The notes under the pieces: model-generated
The model's input: only the letters and a program-made list of their open reading frames with translations
Database searches by the model: none
Told to the model about the DNA's origin: nothing
From: Flavobacteriales bacterium UBA4110
Lineage (GTDB): Bacteria > Bacteroidota > Bacteroidia > Flavobacteriales > Weeksellaceae
DNA length: 64,000 nucleotides
Direction of reading: 5' to 3'
Assembly (NCBI GenBank): GCA_002383165.1
Contig: DFXK01000005.1
Span: 1 to 64,000 of the forward strand
Program-made: the position numbers and the translations under genes
Shown: positions 1 to 6,800 of the stretch, piece by piece
Layout of the letters: each line of letters opens with the position of its first letter
How positions within the stretch are numbered: position 1 is the stretch's first letter

Positions 1-22
1 TAACCAGCTGAACTACCGGATC
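1..22 (-). tRNA. tRNA, 5' part only (cut by window edge)
   Basis: The reverse complement begins with a 7-nt acceptor strand (GATCCGG), then TA, then a D-arm with the usual GTTCAGCTGGTTA pattern. The anticodon lies outside the window, so the amino acid cannot be read. The layout resembles flavobacterial tRNA-Asp, but this is only a guess. A perfect flavobacterial promoter lies about 40 nt upstream. Confidence 0.8.
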
Positions 23-65
23 TTTTGCCATAACTAAAGGATAACACCCTTCGTTATTGTGGTTG

Positions 66-95
66 CAAAAATACAACAATAATTTACATCTCCAA
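66..95 (-). promoter_or_regulatory. promoter of the truncated tRNA
   Basis: On the minus strand, TTG (93-95) is followed after 19 nt by TATTTTTG (66-73). This fits the Bacteroidota housekeeping consensus TTG-N19-TAnnTTTG exactly. Transcription would start near 58-60 and run into the tRNA at 22. Confidence 0.7.
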
Positions 96-110
96 ATTTT
101 TTACAAAAAA

Positions 111-135
111 AAACGCCTTTCAAAAAGAAAGACGC
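111..135 (-). terminator. Rho-independent terminator after trxA
   Basis: A 9-bp stem (113-121 with 127-135, two G-U pairs on the minus strand) has a 5-nt loop and is followed on the minus strand by a run of T (rc of 105-113). It lies 24 nt downstream of the trxA stop. Confidence 0.75.
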
Positions 136-158
136 TCATTTTCAATATAATTATTTTC

Positions 159-476
159 TTACAAATAAGAATTAAGTTTTTCTGCTATCACTTCTTTAGG
201 TGCCACACCCACGATTTTATCTACCACTTCTCCATTTTTGAAGATCAGAACCGTAGGAATATTTCTGATACCATAATCTACAGATACCTGCTGATTATTA
301 TCTACATCCACTTTTCCTACTAACGCTTTACCTTCAAAATCTGCAGCAACTTCTTCGATGATTGGTCCAAGCATTCTGCAAGGTCCACACCAAGTTGCCC
401 AAAAATCCACTAAAACTGGTTTATCTGAATTTAGTACTGTCTCCTGAAAGGATTGATCTGTAATTTCTACTGCCAT
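159..476 (-). CDS. trxA: thioredoxin
   Basis: This is a 105-residue thioredoxin, the general cytoplasmic protein-disulfide reductant that is itself recycled by thioredoxin reductase. The active-site motif WCGPC is preceded by the usual VDFWATW strand, and the cis-proline loop (NIPTVL) and the GEVVDKIVG turn are both present. The length is the family norm and the protein fills the whole fold with no extension. It is transcribed away from the desulfurase gene upstream (gap 66 nt), probably as its own unit. A TAATTTTG box lies in the gap but I see no clear TTG at -33. A terminator follows. Confidence 0.97.
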   Translation of the reverse strand: MAVEITDQSFQETVLNSDKPVLVDFWATWCGPCRMLGPIIEEVAADFEGKALVGKVDVDNNQQVSVDYGIRNIPTVLIFKNGEVVDKIVGVAPKEVIAEKLNSYL

Positions 477-542
477 GATTTCTTTTTCTTTATTGTTTTA
501 TTAAACAAAATTACAAAATTTATAATTGATTTGATCTGTTGA

Positions 543-1715
543 TTATCTATGCAGACTATCAGATTTTTCTATAATGAATGGTTTCTCTATTTCTTGCAAA
601 GCATTTACAAAAGCATCAATATCCTGCTTCTTAGTGAAGTGACTAAACGAAACTCTCACAGGAGTAGAATTTTCCAACTCTTCTTCGGACAAAACAGACA
701 TCAAAACCATTGATGGCTTTGCAGCTCCTGAACTGCAAGCACTACCCTGAGAAATAGCAATGCCCTTCATATCCAACTGAAGACCTATCAAAGGGTTTTT
801 ATAAGGTAACAAGATGTTAAGAACAGTATATAGGCTGGTGTCATCCGCACTTTTTCCATTGAATTTTATGCCGTGGATTTTATCTTTCAGCTGCTCAATT
901 GCATAGTGCTTGATTTCTTGAATATGATTTTTATAATCTTCCATTTTCTTTTGAGAAATTTCCCAAGCTTTTCCTAAGCCTGCAATTCCGGTTACATTCT
1001 CAGTTCCAGCTCTCAAACTTCTTTCTTGAGGTCCGCCTGTGATAATTCCTTTCAGACCTGAAGATTTTCTTACGAATGCAAATCCAGCACCTTTTGGTCC
1101 GTGAAATTTGTGTGCACTACAAGATGCAAAATCAACAGGAATCTTAGAAAAATCCAAATCCAAATGCGCCATTGTCTGAACAGTGTCAGAATGGAACAAT
1201 GTATTATTTTCTTTGCAAAGATGTGCTACTTTTTCGACATCAAGAATATTCCCGATTTCGTTATTAGCATGCATCAATGTTACAAGGGTCTTCTTGTCTG
1301 AGGATTTTAGAACTTCTTCTAATTTATTCAAATCAAAGTCTCCCTTGGAATCTGGTCTTAGATAAACCAATTCCACACCTTTCAACTTCTTCATTTCAAG
1401 GCAAGTCTCAGCAACACACTTGTGTTCCAAAGCGGAAGTGATGATTCTTTCAACACCGAGATAATTAACTGCAGATTTGATAATCATATTGTTGGATTCG
1501 GTTCCACAAGATGTGAAAACGATTTCGCCCGGAGTTACTTTCAAAGAATCTGCAATCTTTCGCCTTACTTCTTCCAAAATGGTCTTGGCTTCCTGTCCCA
1601 AACTGTGTGTTGATGACGGATTGCCATAATTGAATCTTAAAACATTCACCATACAATCTATTACCTCATCATCGAGAGGCGTAGTTGCTGCGTTATCCAA
1701 ATAAATTCTTTCCAT
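543..1715 (-). CDS. cysteine desulfurase (IscS/NifS-type class V aminotransferase)
   Basis: The 390-residue PLP enzyme releases sulfur from cysteine as an enzyme-bound persulfide for Fe-S clusters and thiolated cofactors. It shows the N-terminal YLDNAATTP, the PLP-binding SAHKFHGPKG motif (Lys203), the substrate loop RAGTEN and the mobile catalytic loop GSACSSG (Cys327), which is of the long group-I (NifS/IscS) form. No IscU, IscA or SUF genes are adjacent, so the main acceptor cannot be read from context; this could be the housekeeping enzyme or a tRNA-thiolation partner. A TAATTTTG box overlapping the stop of the HAD gene may be its promoter. Confidence 0.93.
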   Translation of the reverse strand: MERIYLDNAATTPLDDEVIDCMVNVLRFNYGNPSSTHSLGQEAKTILEEVRRKIADSLKVTPGEIVFTSCGTESNNMIIKSAVNYLGVERIITSALEHKCVAETCLEMKKLKGVELVYLRPDSKGDFDLNKLEEVLKSSDKKTLVTLMHANNEIGNILDVEKVAHLCKENNTLFHSDTVQTMAHLDLDFSKIPVDFASCSAHKFHGPKGAGFAFVRKSSGLKGIITGGPQERSLRAGTENVTGIAGLGKAWEISQKKMEDYKNHIQEIKHYAIEQLKDKIHGIKFNGKSADDTSLYTVLNILLPYKNPLIGLQLDMKGIAISQGSACSSGAAKPSMVLMSVLSEEELENSTPVRVSFSHFTKKQDIDAFVNALQEIEKPFIIEKSDSLHR

Positions 1716-1766
1716 TTTTATTGAAATTTGAAGCCAGAAAATAGGCCGAAAAATTAAAGCACAAAA

Positions 1767-2354
1767 TTAGTGAAAAAATCGGTAATGAGATTCATTGGCG
1801 AATTTGAACATGGCTTTGTCTCCAGAAGTATCTCCAAAAGCGATGATTTTATCAAATTTCCTATCTCCAATTTCAAGTTTAATTCGATTAACTTTCTCTT
1901 CTTTGTTACAGTTTTTCCCAACAAATTTGCCCGTAAAAATATCATCTTTGAACTCTGCCTGTGTAGAAAGTAATTTCATATTAAATTTCTCAGCAAATGG
2001 CTTAACCCAAATATCTAAAGACGCCGAAACAATATAAGATTCTGTATTGGTTCTATCGATAATTTTAATAAAATCCAAAGCGTTTTCTCTGAATAAATTA
2101 GGGTAATTCTCTTCAAAGAATTGTTGTGCTTTTTTTTCTATTTGATATCTGGATTGACCTTTTAGAATCGATGAAATTAAGCTCTTCTTCACAGCTTCTG
2201 CATCTGCTAATTTCATTTTTAATAAAATAAAAAGCGGAACGTGTTTCAGAAACTGAACAGAAAATTTGGCTGGGTCATAAAACTTCAAAAACAAAAACAT
2301 CGTGTCTTTGTAAGTTAAAGTTCCATCGAAGTCGAATAGATATAATTTTTTCAT
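1767..2354 (-). CDS. HAD-superfamily phosphatase (IB type), probable polyprenyl-phosphoryl-phosphoribose phosphatase
   Basis: The 195-residue protein has the HAD signature DFDGTLT (Asp8 nucleophile, Asp10 acid/base), motif II SAS near residue 112, a motif III lysine and motif IV GDTSGD near 175. It is a phosphoserine-phosphatase-like member with a helical cap. It starts 6 nt after the SDR stop and ends the UbiA-DprE1-DprE2-like unit. Removal of the 5-phosphate from polyprenyl-phosphoryl-5-phosphoribose is the one step otherwise missing, so I infer that role. The family assignment is secure; the substrate is inferred from neighbours. Mycobacteria are thought to use a PAP2-type enzyme for this step. 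Confidence 0.8.
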   Translation of the reverse strand: MKKLYLFDFDGTLTYKDTMFLFLKFYDPAKFSVQFLKHVPLFILLKMKLADAEAVKKSLISSILKGQSRYQIEKKAQQFFEENYPNLFRENALDFIKIIDRTNTESYIVSASLDIWVKPFAEKFNMKLLSTQAEFKDDIFTGKFVGKNCNKEEKVNRIKLEIGDRKFDKIIAFGDTSGDKAMFKFANESHYRFFH

Positions 2355-2360
2355 CAGATT

Positions 2361-3086
2361 TTAAAGCTTCAATTTTTTAAAAATAAATTCAGGAATATTT
2401 CTGATTATTATCATAATGATTGCCCAAATTGGTAAAACGTACGCAACATCTTTTTTATTTTTGTAAGCTTTATAAATTCCTGCTGCAGCTTTTTTAGGCG
2501 TTGCTGTCAAAGCAGGATTCAGAGGTAAACCTTCAGTCATTTTGGTATCCATAAAACCTGGCTTTACCGTTAAAACCTGAACTTTTTTATCAAATAAATA
2601 ATTTCTCAATCCACTCAAATAAGCTGTTAATCCTGCTTTTGCACTTCCGTAAATGAAATTACTTTGTCTTCCTCTTTCGCCAGCAACCGAAGATAAAACT
2701 ATCATTGCCCCATTTCTTTTGGATTCCATTTTTTTGGCAAAGAAATTGAGAACAGGAACTAATTTTGCGTAATTGACATCAATAATCTGAGCTGTATTTT
2801 CATCATCATAAAGACCTTCTTCTGTTCCTAAACCAAGATAACCAGAAGCACAAAACAATAAATCTGAATTGATGTTTTCCAAAGTCTTATAATCAATCTC
2901 TTTCATTAAATCCAAAGGAATAATCTCAGAATGTTGAAGAAATTTCACTTGAAGATGACCTGCAAATTTTTCTGTCGTTTCTGGGTTGGAACTTAATAAA
3001 TAAATCGTGGAAAATTTTTCTCCTTTAGCTAAACATTCTTCTACAAATGCTTGTGCAACTTCGGAATTGGAACCAAGAACAATCAT
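2361..3086 (-). CDS. SDR oxidoreductase, DprE2-like (2-keto-polyprenylphosphoryl-pentose reductase)
   Basis: A 241-residue short-chain dehydrogenase. The Rossmann fingerprint is shifted to the very N-terminus (VLGSNSEVA), with the catalytic Ser in VLSSVAG (132-133), Tyr146 and Lys150 (YGSAK) and the PGFMDT segment after the active site. The C-terminus ends in a hydrophobic stretch (YVLPIWAIIMIII) followed by basic residues, consistent with membrane association as in DprE2. It lies 29 nt after the DprE1-like gene. In mycobacteria DprE2 reduces the 2-keto intermediate made by DprE1 to the arabinose form with NADH. The pairing, not sequence alone, supports this function. Confidence 0.82.
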   Translation of the reverse strand: MIVLGSNSEVAQAFVEECLAKGEKFSTIYLLSSNPETTEKFAGHLQVKFLQHSEIIPLDLMKEIDYKTLENINSDLLFCASGYLGLGTEEGLYDDENTAQIIDVNYAKLVPVLNFFAKKMESKRNGAMIVLSSVAGERGRQSNFIYGSAKAGLTAYLSGLRNYLFDKKVQVLTVKPGFMDTKMTEGLPLNPALTATPKKAAAGIYKAYKNKKDVAYVLPIWAIIMIIIRNIPEFIFKKLKL

Positions 3087-3115
3087 ATAAATTATTAATT
3101 ATTAGTTATGAATTA

Positions 3116-4450
3116 TTAATTGTTATTGATAATTCTTTTATGTTGCAATGAAACGAATTTAGACGAATCCACATTTTGAAGATAATTGGTCAAAGAAGAT
3201 TTGCTCATACTGTCTTTTGTTAAGTAAATTCTTCCTCCGAAATTTTCGACAATTGTATCCAATTGATCAACCAATTTTCTCAATCCTTTGTTGACTTTAA
3301 AATCTAAAGCTAAAGTATAACCTTCGATTGGGAAAGAGTTATATGCTTGTGGATTATGCTTTCCAAAAAGCTTCAAAACAGCTAAGAAAGAACCGTTTCC
3401 ACTTTTTGCAATTGCATCCAAAATTTGGCGCATTCCTTCTTTTCCATATTCTTTTGGAATCACCATTTGATACTGGATAAATCCACTTTTACCGTAGATT
3501 TTGTTCCAATCATTAATAACATCCAAAGGATAGAAAAAGGTTTCGTAATCAATAAAATTATTAAGCTGTTTCTTTGTTTGCTTATTGTAATAAAGGAAAT
3601 TGAAAATCTTAATCGTCAAAGCATTCAAAACAAATCCAGGAAAATAAAAAGGAACTGTCGGCTTGAATTTTTCTTTTAGCTTCAAAGATTTTTTCTGAAG
3701 ATTGGATGGTAATTCAGCTTTCAAAGCGTGTTCGCCTCGCATCAAAATCGAACGTCCCAGATTTTTTCCTTTTTGAAAACAATCAATCCAAGCAACGTTG
3801 TAAGTCCAATCTTCACTCTCATCAAACAATTTGAAAACCTCATCCAGATTTTCAGCTTTGATGCTTTCTTGTCTGATATAAGCCGATTCTATATTTTTCA
3901 GTTTGAATTTTGCTGATAGAATAATTCCCGTCAAACCCATTCCGCCGATGGTAGCCCAGAACTTATCTGAATTTTCTTCTCTGGAACAAATAATGACTTC
4001 TGAGTTTTCATTCAGTAATTTGAATTCTGTTACATATTCAGAAAAACAACCTTCTGCGTGATGATTTTTCCCGTGAACATCAGATGCAATTGCACCTCCA
4101 ACAGAAACAAATTTGGTTCCGGGAGTAACGTAAAGGAAATAACCTTGTGGAACGGAGACTTCTAAAACTTCTGACAAAAGAACGCCAGATTCACATTCTA
4201 TGATTCCGTTAAGTCTGTCAAAAGAGATAAATTTATTCAATCTTTTTGTAGAAAAAATATGCTCTCCAAGAGAAGCATCGCCGTAGCAACGTCCGTTTCC
4301 TCTCGCGATAACTTCGTTATTTTCACTAACAAATTGTTGGATTTTAGAAACAGAATCATCCGACTTCATTTCCTTCTCTACAATTGGAAAATTTCCCCAA
4401 TTGGTTACTTTCTGTACAAAATTCGGTTTCATCTTTCGGTTTTTATTCAT
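3116..4450 (-). CDS. FAD-binding oxidoreductase, DprE1-like (polyprenylphosphoryl-ribose 2'-oxidase)
   Basis: The 444-residue flavoprotein of the vanillyl-alcohol-oxidase fold has a PP-type FAD domain (GNGRCYGD near 51-58; SVGGAIASDVHGKNHH near 116-131; GGMGLTG near 169) and a substrate domain ending in LTKDS. The HGKNHH block and the C-terminal FGGRIYLTKDS closely match my memory of Mycobacterium tuberculosis DprE1. With a constant offset of six, Lys412 falls on catalytic Lys418 and Ala381 falls on Cys387, the benzothiazinone target. It oxidises the 2'-OH of polyprenylphosphoryl-ribose. The start could also be the ATG at 4432. It follows the UbiA gene by 45 nt and precedes the SDR partner. 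Confidence 0.88.
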   Translation of the reverse strand: MNKNRKMKPNFVQKVTNWGNFPIVEKEMKSDDSVSKIQQFVSENNEVIARGNGRCYGDASLGEHIFSTKRLNKFISFDRLNGIIECESGVLLSEVLEVSVPQGYFLYVTPGTKFVSVGGAIASDVHGKNHHAEGCFSEYVTEFKLLNENSEVIICSREENSDKFWATIGGMGLTGIILSAKFKLKNIESAYIRQESIKAENLDEVFKLFDESEDWTYNVAWIDCFQKGKNLGRSILMRGEHALKAELPSNLQKKSLKLKEKFKPTVPFYFPGFVLNALTIKIFNFLYYNKQTKKQLNNFIDYETFFYPLDVINDWNKIYGKSGFIQYQMVIPKEYGKEGMRQILDAIAKSGNGSFLAVLKLFGKHNPQAYNSFPIEGYTLALDFKVNKGLRKLVDQLDTIVENFGGRIYLTKDSMSKSSLTNYLQNVDSSKFVSLQHKRIINNN

Positions 4451-4495
4451 TTAAAAATTGAACGTATTATTTCAACTTTTAATATTTTGATTTTA

Positions 4496-5380
4496 TCACT
4501 TAAAGTAGATTTGTAAAAGGAAAACAATGACCCATAAAACAATTGTCACTTGTATATATCTGTCTTTGTAAACGATTTTGGTTGGCGATTCTGTCTTATT
4601 ATAAACCAAAGTTTGTTGTAAATATCTTAAGAAAGCAAACACTACAAAAATCACTGTATAAAAAACACGAGGGTGGAATCTTGCCTGAACTTCCGGCGAC
4701 AATGTAAACATCAGATAACAAATAATAGCTAAAGTACAACTGATTGACAATGCAATATCCGCAAACTGAACATTATAGCCATCCAAAGCTTTTCTGGTTT
4801 TACCGGAAACCTGCGCATTGATAAGCTCTCCTCTTCTTTTTCCAATTGCCAAAACTAATGCTAAAACAAATGTGAGCAAGATAGCCCAATTGGTAACGAT
4901 AATCCCTGTAACATAACCACCTGCTAAAACCCTAAGCACAAAACCAATCGCAATGATACAGATATCTACAATGGCAACGTGTTTCAGTTTAAAAGTATAG
5001 AAAATATTCAGAATGAAATAGGTCGCTATAATAACGCCGAACTTCCACAAACTGACCTGAAAAATATAGTTTCCTACAAAAATGGATGCTGCTGAGACAA
5101 GAATCAATAATACTAATAAAACTTTTGCTCCCAGTTTGGAGACTGCTCCACTAGCCAGTGGTCTATCTTTTTTTTCAGGATGCTTTTTGTCGGATTCTAT
5201 ATCAACATAATCGTTTAGTATGTAAATTGAACTTGCTGTGAATGAAAATACTACAAATGCAAACAAACTCTCATAAAAAAGATGTGCGTTCATAATATTG
5301 CCTGAAAAAAATAATGGTGCAAAAACGAATAAGTTTTTTACCCACTGTTCTACACGCATTAGTTTTAAGTACTTTTTCAT
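4496..5380 (-). CDS. UbiA-family prenyltransferase, decaprenyl-phosphate phosphoribosyltransferase-like
   Basis: A 294-residue polytopic membrane enzyme with about eight to nine hydrophobic helices. The first aspartate-rich motif NDYVDIESD (56-64) is the NDxxDxxxD form used by phosphoribosyl-transferring UbiA enzymes, followed by the basic KKHPEKKDRPLASG loop; a second GKRRGEL loop lies near 180. It probably transfers 5-phosphoribose from PRPP to polyprenyl phosphate, starting the route completed by the three genes downstream. I start it at MKKYLKLMRVEQW (ATG 5380). A longer frame to 5431 would include the promoter -7 box and part of the preceding terminator, so it is rejected. Confidence 0.87.
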   Translation of the reverse strand: MKKYLKLMRVEQWVKNLFVFAPLFFSGNIMNAHLFYESLFAFVVFSFTASSIYILNDYVDIESDKKHPEKKDRPLASGAVSKLGAKVLLVLLILVSAASIFVGNYIFQVSLWKFGVIIATYFILNIFYTFKLKHVAIVDICIIAIGFVLRVLAGGYVTGIIVTNWAILLTFVLALVLAIGKRRGELINAQVSGKTRKALDGYNVQFADIALSISCTLAIICYLMFTLSPEVQARFHPRVFYTVIFVVFAFLRYLQQTLVYNKTESPTKIVYKDRYIQVTIVLWVIVFLLQIYFK

Positions 5381-5400
5381 CCTGTGTTTCAATAATCCTA

Positions 5401-5431
5401 CAAAAGTAGTATTAAAATAAAAAAACCGCAA
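5401..5431 (-). promoter_or_regulatory. promoter of the UbiA/DprE unit
   Basis: The minus strand has TTG (rc of 5429-5431), a 20-nt spacer and TACTTTTG (rc of 5401-5408), matching the TTG-N19-TAnnTTTG consensus within one base of spacing. The -33 element overlaps the terminator of the upstream lipoprotein gene. The start codon at 5380 would lie about 15 nt from the transcript start. Confidence 0.6.
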
Positions 5432-5441
5432 ATTGCGGTTT
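5423..5441 (-). terminator. terminator of the OmpA-lipoprotein gene
   Basis: The inverted repeat AACCGCAA / TTGCGGTT is followed on the minus strand by a long run of T. It lies about 30 nt downstream of the stop at 5473 and separates that gene from the UbiA unit. Confidence 0.8.
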
Positions 5442-5472
5442 ATTATTATTGAATATATAATGCTATTTTCTG

Positions 5473-6162
5473 TTAATTACCAGACTTTGCATCATTAATC
5501 ATTTTCTCGTTTGCAGTAATTGCAAATTCTACTCTTCTATTTTTAGCTCTTCCTGCATCTGTATCGTTGGATGCAATCGGGCTAGACTCTCCAAGACCTT
5601 CCGTAAAAATTCTGGAAGCGGAAATACCATTAGCCACAAAATAGTTTTTAACTGCAGCGGCTCTTTGAGAAGAGATTCTTAGGTTTACCGCATCAGTACC
5701 AATACTATCTGTGTGACCATAAATATTGATATTAGTGTCGGGATTATTTTTCAGAACAGTTACCAATTTATCTAAATTAGTTTTAGCCAATGTCGTAAGA
5801 TTAGCAGAATTAAAATCAAAATTTACAGTATTTTCGTTTAGCGTAACTTTAATACCTTCTCCTACTCTTTCTACTTCGGCACCAGGCAATGTTTCTTTGA
5901 TTTCTTTAGCCTGCTTATCCATTTTGTTACCAATCACACCACCGGCAACCCCACCGACAACACCTCCTAGGACTGCTCCAAGTGGCGCATTTCCTCCTTT
6001 ACCAATATTGTTTCCAAGAATACCACCAATTACTGCACCTGCTGCGGTACCAATAGCAGCACCTTTCTGCGTATTATTAGCATTTTGAACTGTCTCACAA
6101 CTTGTTAACAATAGTGAACCGGATATAAAAAATGCTGCTATGTTTAGTTTATTTATTTTCAT
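5473..6162 (-). CDS. OmpA-family lipoprotein with glycine-zipper region (YiaD/Pal-like)
   Basis: A 229-residue envelope protein. The signal peptide ends in a lipobox (LLLTSC, Cys22). Residues about 35-95 are a glycine-rich, zipper-like segment of repeated GxxxG patterns, also seen in YMGG/Rick-17kDa families, which may span or contact a membrane. The OmpA C-terminal domain (about 110-215) shows NFDFNSANL, the peptidoglycan-binding GHTDSIG and the NRRVEFAI end. It probably anchors the outer membrane to peptidoglycan. It starts 14 nt after the stop of the lipocalin-like gene, so the two may be co-transcribed. A strong terminator follows. Confidence 0.92.
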   Translation of the reverse strand: MKINKLNIAAFFISGSLLLTSCETVQNANNTQKGAAIGTAAGAVIGGILGNNIGKGGNAPLGAVLGGVVGGVAGGVIGNKMDKQAKEIKETLPGAEVERVGEGIKVTLNENTVNFDFNSANLTTLAKTNLDKLVTVLKNNPDTNINIYGHTDSIGTDAVNLRISSQRAAAVKNYFVANGISASRIFTEGLGESSPIASNDTDAGRAKNRRVEFAITANEKMINDAKSGN

Positions 6163-6176
6163 TTTAAAAGTGTTTA

Positions 6177-6674
6177 TTATTTACCTTTTCTTACAAAATT
6201 ATATCGTACATCCATCGCTTTTCCATCTGCTGTAAGAGATTGTACCAAAGTAAACGTATCTGCAGTTGGATTTTCTAGCATTAGCTTGTAACCAGACAAA
6301 ACACGTTTCGCTTTTTCTCCATCTCCTACTTTTTTTATAGAAACTACGCTGTTTTTATCTACACTGAAAGTAATTGCCTGAATTTTGGAAGGACAACCGT
6401 TTTCTCCATGTAGCGTATAAGTTCCCGTGTAATTATTCGGAATGAGGGTCCAAGAACTGCCTACAAAGCAATTGATACTTGCACCTTCATCGAACGGTTT
6501 TATGGAATAATTTCTGTCAAAGTCGATATTGGAAATATCCCATTGGCCTTTTAGTTTCATTACATCTGCACGAAGCGTCTGTGCTTCACCAGCGCTCACT
6601 CCAGTTTTCTTGGATGAGCAGGAAGTAGCTACTAAAGCTGTACCTAACATTCCTAAAAAAATTAATTTTCTCAT
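6177..6674 (-). CDS. lipocalin-like lipoprotein
   Basis: The 165-residue protein has a short signal peptide with lipobox (VATSC, Cys19). The mature part begins with a LKGQWDISNIDFD segment, like the Bacteroidota 'lipocalin family' lipoproteins that start with a GxW motif, followed by alternating beta-strand-like stretches, a lone GENGCP segment and a C-terminal VRYNFVRKGK strand. It is probably a small beta-barrel in the periplasm or at the outer membrane; the ligand is unknown. It is the first gene of a probable two-gene unit with the OmpA-type lipoprotein and follows the subtilase terminator. Confidence 0.8.
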   Translation of the reverse strand: MRKLIFLGMLGTALVATSCSSKKTGVSAGEAQTLRADVMKLKGQWDISNIDFDRNYSIKPFDEGASINCFVGSSWTLIPNNYTGTYTLHGENGCPSKIQAITFSVDKNSVVSIKKVGDGEKAKRVLSGYKLMLENPTADTFTLVQSLTADGKAMDVRYNFVRKGK

Positions 6675-6730
6675 AGTTTTATATTTACTGATAAAATAAT
6701 ATTAAAAATTATGCCAAATGATAAAAACAA

Positions 6731-6759
6731 AAAAAATCTGAGGATGTCTCAGATTTTTT
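6731..6759 (-). terminator. terminator of the subtilase gene
   Basis: A perfect 12-bp stem (6731-6742 with 6748-6759, AAAAAATCTGAG) encloses a 5-nt loop. The outer A/T pairs give a U tract on either strand. It lies 40 nt beyond the minus-strand stop at 6801. Confidence 0.85.
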
Positions 6760-6800
6760 TACTATGCTAATCGTGTTAAAATATTGTTTCGTCTAAAGCT

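Noticed and set aside
4496..5431. Longer UbiA frame starting at 5431
   Set aside because: Includes the promoter -7 box and part of the preceding terminator; the ATG at 5380 gives the normal N-terminus.
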